From contig JAWKKE010000001.1 of assembly GCA_041393415.1 (NCBI GenBank), forward strand, positions 124,001 through 188,000: DNA of 64,000 nucleotides. The letters run 5' to 3'. This DNA is from Thermoleophilia bacterium (GTDB taxonomy: Bacteria > Actinomycetota > Thermoleophilia > UBA2241). Position 1 is the first letter of the stretch. Every line of letters starts with the position of its first letter. Shown here in pieces: positions 25,343 to 34,270 of this stretch. The notes under the pieces were generated by a model, which was not told the origin of the DNA, made no database searches, and saw nothing but the letters and a program-made list of their open reading frames with translations. The position numbers and the translations under genes are program-made.

Positions 25343-25346
25343 CCGA

Positions 25347-25889
25347 TCACTCCGCCGACGCGGAGGACGCGAGCGGCCGCACTTGATAGCGGATGACGGT
25401 CTTCTGCACCTTGGCGCCGGGACGCGACTGGTACTCCTCCTCGTGCGGCCCCGCGATCTCATACCCCTGATCGCAGATGAAGGCGTGCAGCCGCGCGATC
25501 GTAGGTTCCTCGTCGGCGTATTCGCCGACATGAAGGATCTGTGCCACGGTCCCGTACTCCCAGCGCTCGACACCGACCGCCGGTTCCGGCTCCTTCTGTG
25601 GCACTTCGAGCGTGCCCTCGGGAATCGGCAGGCCCCACGCCGCCTCCCACTGCTCACGCGGCACCTTGCGCCAGCTCTCACCGGCAAACCAGCGCGCCCG
25701 CGGCGGTTCTACCTTGAGATCGGCCCCCTGCTTCTTGAGCGCGAACTTCAGCGTGTAGACGGCACCGTACAGCGCCTTGAAGACGCGCTCACCCAACTCG
25801 CTGGGGTCGCCACACGTACGCACGACCGCCATGGTTCGCGCGGGCAGCTCGACGATCTCCGGATCTGTCTTCAGTCGCCTGGACGCCAT
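25347..25889 (-). CDS. GyrI-like effector-binding protein
   Basis: About 180 residues with a GyrI-like small-molecule-binding fold: DPEIVELPARTMAVVRTCGD at the start and GTVAQILHVGEYADEEPTIARLHAFI in the second half, followed by AGPHEEEYQSRPG. This arrangement (with YGAVYTLKFALKK) is typical of the longer stand-alone GyrI-like proteins annotated in many Actinomycetota. Two ATGs (25901, 25889) are possible and neither has a strong ribosome-binding site; I took the second. It is first of a three-gene unit with a methyltransferase and a PH-domain membrane protein, and is divergent from a uracil-DNA glycosylase gene. Confidence 0.78.
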   Translation of the reverse strand: MASRRLKTDPEIVELPARTMAVVRTCGDPSELGERVFKALYGAVYTLKFALKKQGADLKVEPPRARWFAGESWRKVPREQWEAAWGLPIPEGTLEVPQKEPEPAVGVERWEYGTVAQILHVGEYADEEPTIARLHAFICDQGYEIAGPHEEEYQSRPGAKVQKTVIRYQVRPLASSASAE

Positions 25890-25934
25890 TCGAGCCAGCA
25901 TACACGAGCCGCGGACAGGTACAATCCACCGCCC

Positions 25935-26591
25935 ATGGTTGGCGAGCAACGAGAGGTCGAGCTGGTAGCGCACCAGGCGCGCGTCGCCGCCTGTCGTCGC
26001 TGCCCGCACATGATTGGGCCGCCGGTGCTCGGCAGCCCAGCGGCGGCGCGCATCTTGCTCATTGGCCAAGCGCCAGGACCCAAAGAGGGCGAGCTCGGCC
26101 GGCCCTTCGCCTGGACGGCCGGCCGCACGCTCTTCAACTGGCTCGGACAGCTCGGCGCCAGCGAGGCCGAGGTCCGCGAGCGCGTGTATCTCGCCGCAGT
26201 CTGCCGCTGCTTCCCCGGCAAGAAGCCGAGAGGCGGCGATCGGGTCCCGACGCGGGACGAGATCGCCGCCTGCTCGCAGTGGCTCGCTGCCGAGGCAGCA
26301 ATCCTCCGGCCCGAGCTCGTGATCCCCGTCGGGCGTCTGGCGATCGCTTCCGTGTTGCCCGGGAGTAGCGGCCGCCGATTGGACGACGTCGTCGGCCGCC
26401 TCATCCGCACGGAGCTCTACGGCGCAATGACCGACGTCGTCGCCCTTCCGCACCCCTCCGGGCTCTCGACGTGGTTCAAGGTCGAGCCGGGCAAGACACT
26501 GCTCGGCGGCGCTCTGAGCCTGCTCGACGCCCACCCAGCCTGGCGAACCACCTTCCCGAGGGCCGGCGAGGCGAACGACGTCGTCTCGTGA
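25935..26591 (+). CDS. Uracil-DNA glycosylase-superfamily protein, Fe-S type
   Basis: A 218-residue DNA repair enzyme of the uracil-DNA glycosylase superfamily, closest by motif to the iron-sulfur families 4/5. Motif A is LLIGQAPGPKEGELGRPF and motif B is LPHPSG. Four cysteines suited to a 4Fe-4S cluster are CRRC near the N-terminus, VCRCFPGKKP, and EIAACSQWL. It removes uracil, or another damaged base, from DNA. The putative -10 TACAAT at 25920-25925 places the transcript start about three bases before ATG 25935, so the mRNA may be almost leaderless; no ribosome-binding site is visible. It is divergent from the GyrI-like gene. Confidence 0.88.
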   Translation: MVGEQREVELVAHQARVAACRRCPHMIGPPVLGSPAAARILLIGQAPGPKEGELGRPFAWTAGRTLFNWLGQLGASEAEVRERVYLAAVCRCFPGKKPRGGDRVPTRDEIAACSQWLAAEAAILRPELVIPVGRLAIASVLPGSSGRRLDDVVGRLIRTELYGAMTDVVALPHPSGLSTWFKVEPGKTLLGGALSLLDAHPAWRTTFPRAGEANDVVS

Positions 26592-26612
26592 TCGTCGGTC
26601 GCCGGTCCGCGG

Positions 26613-28958
26613 TCACACGCTGAGGCGTCGCGTCGCGCGCCCATTGAGCGCCGCGATGACCCTCGGCAACTGCTCTTCGTCCACCGGCCCAGAGTACAGA
26701 TACCCCTGTGCCTTGTCGCAGCCCAACTCAAGCAGCCGTTCCGCCTGCGTGTCTGTCTCCACGCCCTCGGCGACCGCCGTCAGTCCGAGCGCACGCGCCA
26801 TCCCCACGATGGCGCCGACCAGCGCGGCGTCAGAGCTCTCCGGAACGTCGAGGGTAGAGATGAACGACTTGTCGATCTTGAGGTCGGTCACCGGGAAGCG
26901 CTTGATGTAGGCAAGCGCAGAGTACTCGCGGCCGAAATCGTCGACGGCAACGCGCACGCCGAGGTCGCGCAAGCGCACGATCGTGGCAGCAGCAGTCGCA
27001 TAGTCCTCCATCATCACGGTCTCCGTGATCTCCAGACACAGAGACGCGCCGCTCAGTCCGTGCTTGGCGAGCGCGCCGGCGACACGGTCAGCAAGCTGAG
27101 CGTCGTGGAGCTGAACAGCAGAGAGATTGACCGAGATGTAAAGGTCAGCCATGTCGGGGCACGCACTGATCCAAGATGCGCAGCGGCCAAGAGCCTCGTC
27201 GAGCACCCATCCGCCGATCTCCGTGATCAGCCCACTATCCTCCGCGTAGGGGATGAACGTCGCCGGCGCTACTACGCCAAGCACGGGATGTGACCAACGA
27301 ACAAGCGCCTCCATCCCGACTGGCCTGCCGTCTCCCAGGCCGATGATGGGCTGGAACGCCAGGTAGAGTTGCCCCTCCGCGACCGCCTGGCGCAAGTAGC
27401 GTTCGATGCGGACGCGCTCGGTGACGCGCGCACGCATGGTTTCGTCGAACACGGCGACCGCGCCGTACGCCCCATCCTTGGCGCGGTACATAGCCGTGTC
27501 TGCGTCGCGCACGAGGACCTCCGCCGTGATGGCCGAATCGTCGCCTTCCGCAAGCGCAACACCGATGCTCGCCGACACATGAAACGTCATCCCTCGGACC
27601 GAGAACGGCTCCGCTATGGCGACACGCAGCCTTTCGGCGAGGTCGAGCGCCTGCGTCACACCGCGCCCGGCGTTCATCACGACCATGAACTCGTCGCCGC
27701 CGATGCGCGTGACGAAGTCGCTCGGCCTCACGCTGGCGCGCAGGCGCCGCGCCACCTCGACGAGCAACTCGTCCCCGTGGCTATGCCCAAACGTATCGTT
27801 GATGAGCTTGAAGCGATCAAGGTCGAGATAGAGCACGGCGACGTGCCGGTCCTCGCTCTGCCCGGCCAGGAGTTCCGAGAGATGACGCTCCATCATCACA
27901 CGATTCGGCAGACCGGTGAGCAGATCGTGATGCGCCTGGTAGACCATGCTGGCCTCCGACCGTTCGGCGACGCGCAGCGCCTGCACGATGCGCAGAACCG
28001 CGGCCAAGGTCATGGCCAGCATGAGGACGAAGAGTACGAGGCGCGTGGTGGAAGTCGAGTTCGTTTCCTGAAGCGTGAGTAGTGTCGGCGTCACGAGGGC
28101 CACGGCGACGAGAGCAATGCGCACGCGAGGCGTGATCGTCAGCGGCTCGCGCGCGGGCTCCGTGAGCCTCACCATTGACGGATGAAGCGCGGCCGCACCG
28201 GCACACACGAACGCCAGCACGTACGGAAGATCGAGGAACTGCGGCGAAACGCTGATCTGGCCCAGTTCGGCGAACATGTACGCAGTGTCGGCGACGAACG
28301 CCGCCACCATCGCGGCGAGCAGCATTCTGTAGGCGGTCACGCGCTCCTGCCCGCGTGCGAGCACGATGCGCAGCGTCATCACAACATAGAGCGTCGACAT
28401 CGCCGGATAGAGAACCAGAACGAACTGGACCGAGAGCGGCGTTCCGATGCTGAGACAGATAGGCTGAATGAGGAACACCCAGGCAAGCGCGGCAAAGGCC
28501 ATCGCAGCGATGAGACCGTCGAGCAAGATACTGAGCTGACTCAGCCGATCACCGACCGTCGTCCGCGAGAAGCTGAGCAGCACGAATGCCACCAGCAGGT
28601 AGCCAACGAAGGACACAAGGTCGGTGAGGAGAGGACGACTCCCCGTGAGATTGCCGACTGGATTGGCAATGCTCCGCGCGACGCCCGCGACGACAAAGAG
28701 CCCAAGGGCGACGAAGAGCGCCAGCCATGGCATACGCCGCGACGGCCGGTACAGGCGCAGCGACACGAGAATGGCGCCCAGCGCCAAGAGGCTGAGACCA
28801 CCCGTCATCACGGCGCCTGCGGTCGGACCGCCAACCCCAGACGCGGCCGTCAAGGCGATCACGCCGCCGCCGGCGAGGTATATGAACGCCGCAGACGATC
28901 CGTATCTCCGTTTGCTGACCGCGATGGCTATCCTGAGCCCCTTCGGACGACGCCGCAC
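26613..28958 (-). CDS. Membrane GGDEF-EAL cyclic-di-GMP protein
   Basis: A 781-residue protein with roughly nine or ten transmembrane helices (about residues 24-330) and then tandem GGDEF and EAL domains. The diguanylate cyclase motif is intact (RIGGDEFMVVM, 418-428) with an RPSD inhibitory site at 411-414. The phosphodiesterase domain keeps MEALVRW (EAL at 550-552), the DDFGREYSAL loop and VAEGVET, so it too should be active. No PAS or other known sensor is seen, so sensing probably happens in the membrane part. GTG 28958, with AAGG upstream, is the likely start. It converges on the uracil-DNA glycosylase gene with a 21-bp gap. Confidence 0.9.
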   Translation of the reverse strand: MRRRPKGLRIAIAVSKRRYGSSAAFIYLAGGGVIALTAASGVGGPTAGAVMTGGLSLLALGAILVSLRLYRPSRRMPWLALFVALGLFVVAGVARSIANPVGNLTGSRPLLTDLVSFVGYLLVAFVLLSFSRTTVGDRLSQLSILLDGLIAAMAFAALAWVFLIQPICLSIGTPLSVQFVLVLYPAMSTLYVVMTLRIVLARGQERVTAYRMLLAAMVAAFVADTAYMFAELGQISVSPQFLDLPYVLAFVCAGAAALHPSMVRLTEPAREPLTITPRVRIALVAVALVTPTLLTLQETNSTSTTRLVLFVLMLAMTLAAVLRIVQALRVAERSEASMVYQAHHDLLTGLPNRVMMERHLSELLAGQSEDRHVAVLYLDLDRFKLINDTFGHSHGDELLVEVARRLRASVRPSDFVTRIGGDEFMVVMNAGRGVTQALDLAERLRVAIAEPFSVRGMTFHVSASIGVALAEGDDSAITAEVLVRDADTAMYRAKDGAYGAVAVFDETMRARVTERVRIERYLRQAVAEGQLYLAFQPIIGLGDGRPVGMEALVRWSHPVLGVVAPATFIPYAEDSGLITEIGGWVLDEALGRCASWISACPDMADLYISVNLSAVQLHDAQLADRVAGALAKHGLSGASLCLEITETVMMEDYATAAATIVRLRDLGVRVAVDDFGREYSALAYIKRFPVTDLKIDKSFISTLDVPESSDAALVGAIVGMARALGLTAVAEGVETDTQAERLLELGCDKAQGYLYSGPVDEEQLPRVIAALNGRATRRLSV

Positions 28959-29066
28959 CGTGCCTTCACTCAGACTGTCGGCACCTCACGTCACCCCAGG
29001 AGTGGCGGACACGCGCTGTCCGCAGGTTGCGTCGCCAGATCTGTAAACGGCCGAGTCTCGAGGGAC

Positions 29067-29831
29067 CTAGGCGCTAAGCCACCCAGCGTCCGCCGGGATG
29101 ATCGCGCCGTTGATCTTGGCAGACTCGTCTGAGGCCAGGAACAGGGCGAGATTGGCGATGTCCGCAGGCTGCAATTGGCCCGGAATAGCGGCGTAGTAGG
29201 CCTGCGCACGCGCACTGCCGACCGGATCCGACTTCGACAAGTCGACGCTCTGCTGGATGTTCGTGGCCACGGCGCCGGCGGCGATCGCATTGCAGCGAAT
29301 ACCTTCGAGCGCGTAACGCCAGGCGGTCTGCTTCGTCATGCCGACGAGCCCGTGCTTGGAAACGGTGTAGGCGAGCCCGGCCGCGCCGCCACCGACGCCC
29401 GCCACCGAAGCGATGTTGATGATCGATCCGCCGCCCGTCGCCCGCATGAGCGGGATGGCCTTGCGTGTGAGGTACATGGGACCGTTGAGGTTGATGCCGA
29501 GCACACGTTCCCAGGTCTCGTTCGACATCTCCGCGGCGCCGTGATTGTTGTCCATGACGCCGGCGTTATTGACGAGCACATCGAGACGACCGTAGACGTC
29601 AAGGGCGGCGGCGATGATGGTCTCCGCCTCAGCCTGATTGGCGACATTCGCTTCTACGCCGATGAAGGTGCCCCCGGCATCGGTGACCAGCGCCTCCGTC
29701 TCCTCGAGAGCGCCGTGGTGCCAGTCGGCGGCAACTATCTTGGCGCCCTCAGCCGCGAAGAGTTGCGCCATGGCCCGCCCCATGCCGGAGCCAGCACCCG
29801 TAATTGCCGCGACCTTACCGTCAAGACGCAT
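29067..29831 (-). CDS. Short-chain dehydrogenase/reductase
   Basis: A 254-residue classical SDR with ITGAGSGMGRAMAQLF (cofactor), VAADWHH (Asp after beta-2, suggesting NAD), NNAGVMDNNHG, the catalytic Ser in NIASVAGVG, and YTVSKHGLVGMTKQ. ATG 29831 is preceded by AAAGGAGAAG. The AINGAIIPADAGWLSA-type end is typical of cyclohexanol/hydroxysteroid-like SDRs. The substrate is unknown. It is monocistronic. Confidence 0.9.
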   Translation of the reverse strand: MRLDGKVAAITGAGSGMGRAMAQLFAAEGAKIVAADWHHGALEETEALVTDAGGTFIGVEANVANQAEAETIIAAALDVYGRLDVLVNNAGVMDNNHGAAEMSNETWERVLGINLNGPMYLTRKAIPLMRATGGGSIINIASVAGVGGGAAGLAYTVSKHGLVGMTKQTAWRYALEGIRCNAIAAGAVATNIQQSVDLSKSDPVGSARAQAYYAAIPGQLQPADIANLALFLASDESAKINGAIIPADAGWLSA

Positions 29832-29972
29832 TTCTTCTCCTTTCGTTACCGATTTCAGCATGCGGAACCGGCTTAGTCGTGTAGCGCCACACTATCAGTC
29901 AACGCGAAGAGCCAGCGTTTGGCTGTCGGGATACGCAGTCGCCTCAGACACCGGCGCCGCCCACGCTCTGCA

Positions 29973-32492
29973 CTACCGGACGACTAGCGTTCTCACCGCC
30001 GACGTGCTGCGCGCGTTCTTGGCGCTGCCGCCGAAGACCGCGTACACGCGCTGCCCGCCGGGTGTCGCCACATATGAGCAACGAGCCACGCCGGACGCGC
30101 TCACGGCCGCCTTGCCGACCTGCTTGCGCCCGTGCTCAGTACTCGCGTAGAAGGTGAGCTTGCCGCCGGCGTCCTTGGGCGAGAGCGCGGCGCGCAGCCT
30201 GACCGTCCGTCCACTCACCGACGCGCTCAACTTGATCTTGGCGCGCACAGCAAGCTCGAGTGTTTGCGACGAGGCCACGTACTGCTCGTTGCCTTCCCAA
30301 ACGGCCGTGATCTCGCCGCTGTGCTGCATACCGCCGACGACCTCAAAGGCGAACTCGTTCTGGCCCAACCCGTCGGCGTCGTCGTAGATCCTGTACTCGA
30401 CCGTCGCTTCCCCAAGATACGTAGCTCGACTCGCACCGGTCTCGCGCGCATAGAACTTGACGACTTCGCCGGACAACCGGGTGTCGGTCGCGATCGTCCC
30501 GCGCAAGCCAAACGTCGCGCCGGCAAGCGGCCGGGAGGAGGTGCTCGTGAGCTCGATGCGCGCCGGCTCCTTACTCACCGAGCCGGTGAGATACGTGCCG
30601 AGATCGACCGAGGTCACGACGGCCTGTTCGTTCCAGGGCTCTCCGAAGCCCCACCACTCCTCGTTGATGGCGCCGGGCGGAGCGTACGCGACCACGAGGT
30701 AGTTGTTGCCTGGCGTCCCGTTCAGCGTCTCGACGGCATCGGCCAGCGTTTGCGGAGGATCCGTGCTCGCGCTGTCGGTGCTCCAGAAGCTGTACCAGCC
30801 GTCACCTACGCTCTCGACATTGGTGTACGGAGCCTTGGCGTAGATGGTGCCGCTCGTGGACATCCCTTCGGGGATCGTGAGCGGCACATCGACGACTGCC
30901 GGCACGACGCTGCCGTGCTTGTACGTGGTCACGCGCACGAGGTTCTCGCCCACGTGGATGCCGCCCGGCACGCTGACGTCGGCGATACGCGCCCGGCGAA
31001 GCTGAGGCGAGAGCGTCGCCTCCATGGCAACCGACTTGATGTGTGCGCCGATGGTGCCGTCCGGATCGCTGGTGAGCACGTCGAGCATCGATGCGAACTC
31101 GACGACCGCCAAGTACGCGGCATCGAACCCGTAGCCGTCTTCCCAGGTATTGCGACGCGTGACGGTGTAGTCGTGAGCGCCATCGCTCACTTGGATCGTC
31201 AACGTGTACTCGAGGTGTCCGTCGTACTGCTGGTCGCCGGTGGCCTGGTAGAAGGCCGGGTAGAACGACAGCGCGTTGAGGAAAGAGTACGTCGACTTGT
31301 ACTGGTCGGCGGCGAACTGAGTCACGTAAGCGGTATGCGTGACCGTCCTCCCCGTGCCGGTCTCGGTGACGGTGCAGGTGAACGGCACCTCAGCGGGCGC
31401 GGCGCCGATGGTGCCGGCGATGCCCGCGCCGCTGTCGAAGGAGATCGTGCCACGCACCCTGCCCGGCGCGACCACTTTGTGGGGATCAGCGGCGCTGCTC
31501 CACAAGCCGATCACGTCGGCGTTGGTCATATACGCGCTCAGCGAGCCGTCGAACATCATGGGATGGCCGAAGGCGACCAGCTTGTCATCGGCGGTGGTGT
31601 AAGTAGTGGTACCAACGCCGCCGTACCAGAAGTCGCCGCGCATGAAGAGCATACCGACGGAGGAGCCGGGGACCAGCGCGGCGGAGAAACTCGGATCGGC
31701 GCCGGCGGCGCCGGCGGCCTTGCCGCGAATCTCGACGCCCATCTCACCGAGGTGACGCTTGATGTTCGCGAACGCGGGGGCCTCCGGGCCCAGGCCACCG
31801 ACCATGAGCGTCGTGAGCGAGCGCATGACGACCTTGCCGGGACGCACGGCGACGAGCCGTGCGTCGGTGGTGGTGGGCGCGACGGCGACCGTCGTCACCG
31901 TCGTCGCGCCCACGGCCAGCGACCGCGACAAGCGCACCGTCTTGGCGGTGCGCACGTCAAGCGAATTGCGCACCGCCACCCGACTCTCCAGTTCCATCAT
32001 GTGCTCGATGGGCGTCGCCAACCCAAGTCCGTTCGTGGTGTAGTACTCGCCGTAGGAGACGGCGCCGACGAGTCGCTCGCGCACGCCGTCGTTCACATAC
32101 AGTGGGCTGCCGCTCATGCCGGACGCGATGCCGCCGGCGTCTTCGATCACGGGGCCACTCGCCGTAAACATGATGAGGTCGCCGTTGTCTTCGGCGGCCT
32201 GCGGAACGATGCCGAGAATCTCGCAGGGGACGTTGACGATCGCGCTGCCCTTGACCACAGTCTTGAAGTGCCCCGGCACAGAGCCGGTCGGCGATGCATC
32301 GAGCATTGTGGCGAGCTGCGCCTGCGAGAGCGTGGGTTCGAGCGGAGTCGCAATCGCCGACCCGACGACGATCAGGAGCGCAGCGAGAGTAGTCAGCAGC
32401 GCCAACGCCACGAGCTGCGCATGTCTCAGCCGTCGCGTCTCCGTCGTCATCCGCCTGCCCGACCTTGATCCGGCACTCACTGCGCTGTGCAT
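29973..32492 (-). CDS. Secreted SpoIVB-type (S55) serine peptidase-like protein with Ig-like C-terminal part
   Basis: An 839-residue exported protein. A long signal peptide (hydrophobic core about residues 26-46) is followed by a domain similar to the SpoIVB S55 peptidases: GIASGMSGSPLYVNDG carries the presumed catalytic Ser, and KLVAFGHPMM is the second conserved block. The central region has TISFDSGAGIAGTIGAAP and several beta-rich stretches. The last 250 residues look like bacterial Ig-like beta sandwiches ending AVFGGSAKNARSTSAVRTL. SpoIVB itself cuts a sporulation protein; no sporulation genes are seen here, so this is likely a cell-surface protease or a structural protein. ATG 32492 is chosen for GGAGG nine bases upstream. 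It is monocistronic. Confidence 0.75.
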   Translation of the reverse strand: MHSAVSAGSRSGRRMTTETRRLRHAQLVALALLTTLAALLIVVGSAIATPLEPTLSQAQLATMLDASPTGSVPGHFKTVVKGSAIVNVPCEILGIVPQAAEDNGDLIMFTASGPVIEDAGGIASGMSGSPLYVNDGVRERLVGAVSYGEYYTTNGLGLATPIEHMMELESRVAVRNSLDVRTAKTVRLSRSLAVGATTVTTVAVAPTTTDARLVAVRPGKVVMRSLTTLMVGGLGPEAPAFANIKRHLGEMGVEIRGKAAGAAGADPSFSAALVPGSSVGMLFMRGDFWYGGVGTTTYTTADDKLVAFGHPMMFDGSLSAYMTNADVIGLWSSAADPHKVVAPGRVRGTISFDSGAGIAGTIGAAPAEVPFTCTVTETGTGRTVTHTAYVTQFAADQYKSTYSFLNALSFYPAFYQATGDQQYDGHLEYTLTIQVSDGAHDYTVTRRNTWEDGYGFDAAYLAVVEFASMLDVLTSDPDGTIGAHIKSVAMEATLSPQLRRARIADVSVPGGIHVGENLVRVTTYKHGSVVPAVVDVPLTIPEGMSTSGTIYAKAPYTNVESVGDGWYSFWSTDSASTDPPQTLADAVETLNGTPGNNYLVVAYAPPGAINEEWWGFGEPWNEQAVVTSVDLGTYLTGSVSKEPARIELTSTSSRPLAGATFGLRGTIATDTRLSGEVVKFYARETGASRATYLGEATVEYRIYDDADGLGQNEFAFEVVGGMQHSGEITAVWEGNEQYVASSQTLELAVRAKIKLSASVSGRTVRLRAALSPKDAGGKLTFYASTEHGRKQVGKAAVSASGVARCSYVATPGGQRVYAVFGGSAKNARSTSAVRTLVVR

Positions 32493-32772
32493 TCTCGCCA
32501 ACCTCCGACTAGGACCTGCCGTAACCCCAAGCTTGGACATGCACGTCATGTCGCGCCCTGGCGCGTTCTACATTAGACGCGATGGTGGGATTATCCTTTC
32601 GCCCACGACCGGCTCTAGCGTCACCATCAAGGTCGGCATCGTGAGGTTCCGTTGCGCTACCATCACGGCCTCGTCAAAGATCATTGTCACCACAGGTCAA
32701 GCACCAGCCGTTTACGACCAATACTGGCACCGAGAACACAACAGCCCACACCCGTCGCCGCAGACAGCCCCT

Positions 32773-33273
32773 CTAGAGCCAGCGTTCGACGATGATCTCG
32801 TCGATGTAGCGAACGCCGATCTTCGCGTGTCGCTCGGCGCGGCCGACGATAGAGAAGCCGTGCCAGGTGTAGGCCGCAAGGGCGGCGGAGTTGTCGACGC
32901 GGATGTAGGTGAACAGCTTCTTGAAGCCGCGGCGTCGCGCCAGCACAAAGGTCGCATCAAAGAGACGGCGGGCGATGCCGCGGCGCAGATTGTCGAGGTC
33001 CACGTAGGTGCCGATCACGCCGACGTGGTCGAAAGCGGATGCATGAGCAGCGAAAGGTTCAACGCTCTGCAGCCCAACGATGACGCCGTCATCGGCGCGT
33101 TCGGCAACGAGAAAGAGCGCCCGTGGCGGCAAGGACTCGATGTAGCGCCGTTCTTCCACTTCGCCGAGCGGCGCGTCGAAAACGACGTACGAACCGGCAG
33201 CAATGATGGGATTGAGGATCGCAATCGCGGCGGCTGCGTCGCCCGGCCGCGCCTCCCTGATCACGAGATCCAC
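32773..33273 (-). CDS. GNAT-family N-acetyltransferase
   Basis: A 166-residue acetyl-CoA-dependent acetyltransferase. The N-terminus DLVIREARPGDAAAAIAILNPII is typical; the acetyl-CoA loop is represented by VDLDNLRRGIARRLFDATF, and NSAALAAYTWHGFSIVGRAERHAKIG is the usual final block. It is reminiscent of phosphinothricin/methionine sulfoximine acetyltransferases, but the acceptor is unknown. GTG 33273 has GGAGG about four bases upstream. Confidence 0.85.
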   Translation of the reverse strand: MDLVIREARPGDAAAAIAILNPIIAAGSYVVFDAPLGEVEERRYIESLPPRALFLVAERADDGVIVGLQSVEPFAAHASAFDHVGVIGTYVDLDNLRRGIARRLFDATFVLARRRGFKKLFTYIRVDNSAALAAYTWHGFSIVGRAERHAKIGVRYIDEIIVERWL

Positions 33274-33311
33274 TGTGCCTCCACACCGCGGCGCGGGCAG
33301 AAGAACGACGG

Positions 33312-33339
33312 GCGGGCGCGCCCCAGAGGGCGCGCCCGC
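33312..33339. terminator. Very stable GC hairpin, probable terminator
   Basis: Perfect 12-bp stem, GCGGGCGCGCCC (33312-33323) and GGGCGCGCCCGC (33328-33339), with the 4-nt loop CAGA. It stands about 40 bp upstream of the GNAT start, where it would insulate that gene from transcription arriving from its right. No U run. Confidence 0.5.
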
Positions 33340-33553
33340 GAGGAGGTCGCAACTCCGCCGCGTCGTCGATCGCGCACGCGATCAGTGCCGTCGAGCTGTG
33401 TAGGTCACTGTACGCCCATTTGCAGGGGGGGAGGCAATGGGTCGCCGTTTGTCGCTCTCTCGTAACCTGCTGCGCCCGAACCAGCGCTGATCGTAGTATC
33501 GCGCGCGGAGTTCGCGATTGACTGGGAGGTTTCTGTGGTCGTGCTGTGAATCG

Positions 33554-33826
33554 TCACGCCAGGGTCACGACCGGGCTCATTGGCTGGGCGCGGCGCCAAT
33601 TGAACGAATCGCCCGGTGGCTGTGTGACCTGCGAGACGAACACGTGGGAGCTGTAGACATGCCGAACCTGCTCCGAGAAGTCACCGATGCCGCTGATGGC
33701 AGCCGCGTGGGCGCCGCCGCCGAACTCGCGCTCCCGCGCCGGCGACGCGGCAGCACGCGGCATTCGCTCTGCAGGTCCTCGACGTTGGCCGCCGCGAACG
33801 CAGCAACGCGCGCGTCCGGCGGCCTG
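33554..33826 (-). pseudogene. Candidate frameshifted gene remnant
   Basis: Directly after the stop of the GyrI-like gene, one frame reads ELESRPPDARVAAFAAANVE without a start codon; a second frame then continues with HAAAISGIGDFSEQVRHVYS and SQVTQPPGDSFNWRRAQP to a stop at 33554. Each half reads as plausible protein and they would join by one frameshift near 33750. I do not recognise the family. It could also be ordinary non-coding DNA or a sequencing error in an intact gene. Confidence 0.3.
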
Positions 33827-33835
33827 CTCTCGAGC

Positions 33836-34228
33836 TCAGCCGTCTTGTACCGGCAGGTAGAGAATCAGGTTGCTGGCATCGACGTAGTACTCGATCTCGG
33901 GCCGCGAACGATCAACGTCGGCCTTTCGCTCGAGGCTCGCGAAGCGCTTCTTGATATGGTGCGTGTACCGAGGCCACTCGGTGATGCACGTGCTCACGTA
34001 GGTGCCGCCGGGAATGGTCCATTCCTCGAGACCCAGGTCGGCTGGATCGTCGCCCGGTTCGATGGCGACGCAGGCACGGTATTCGCCGCCGTTGCGGACG
34101 CCGTAGAAGCGGCGACCCAGGAACGAATCGAGCGGCGCGTCAAGTTGGTCCCAAGCCTCCCTAATTCCCTGCTGCTCCGTCCTCGCGACCACGCACATTA
34201 CGCGCGTCTCTGCTAATTGCGCTCTCAT
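33836..34228 (-). CDS. GyrI-like small-molecule-binding protein
   Basis: A 130-residue stand-alone GyrI-like domain: AETRVMCVVARTEQQGIREA, LDSFLGRRFYGVRNGG, YRACVAIEPGDDPADLGLEEW, TIPGGTYVSTCITEWP and a C-terminal PEIEYYVDASNLILYLPV. These blocks match integron-associated and AraC-linked effector-binding domains. The ligand is unknown. ATG 34228 has GAGGGGG upstream. It is preceded on the same strand by a GNAT gene (42-bp gap). Confidence 0.75.
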   Translation of the reverse strand: MRAQLAETRVMCVVARTEQQGIREAWDQLDAPLDSFLGRRFYGVRNGGEYRACVAIEPGDDPADLGLEEWTIPGGTYVSTCITEWPRYTHHIKKRFASLERKADVDRSRPEIEYYVDASNLILYLPVQDG

Positions 34229-34270
34229 GACGCCCCCTCGTCATCCGTCGCTGCTTTGGCTCCCTACTAC

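Larger units (their letters stand above)
33274..33835. other. 562-bp stretch with a strong hairpin and gene debris
   Basis: Between the GNAT gene and a GyrI-like gene. It contains the strong hairpin at 33312-33339 and, at 33554-33826 on the minus strand, what looks like a frameshifted coding remnant. On the plus strand a 17-codon frame (33437-33490, MGRRLSLSRNLLRPNQR) follows an unusually strong GGGGGGAGG site, but nothing downstream suggests a leader peptide role. No other gene is supported. Confidence 0.45.

Noticed and set aside
30132..32468. Long plus-strand open frame (778 codons)
   Set aside because: Antisense to the S55-type peptidase gene; His/Arg/Asp-rich composition typical of a shadow frame.
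33437..33490. 17-codon frame behind a GGGGGGAGG site as a leader peptide
   Set aside because: No regulatory codon run, no attenuator hairpins after it and no plus-strand gene downstream.
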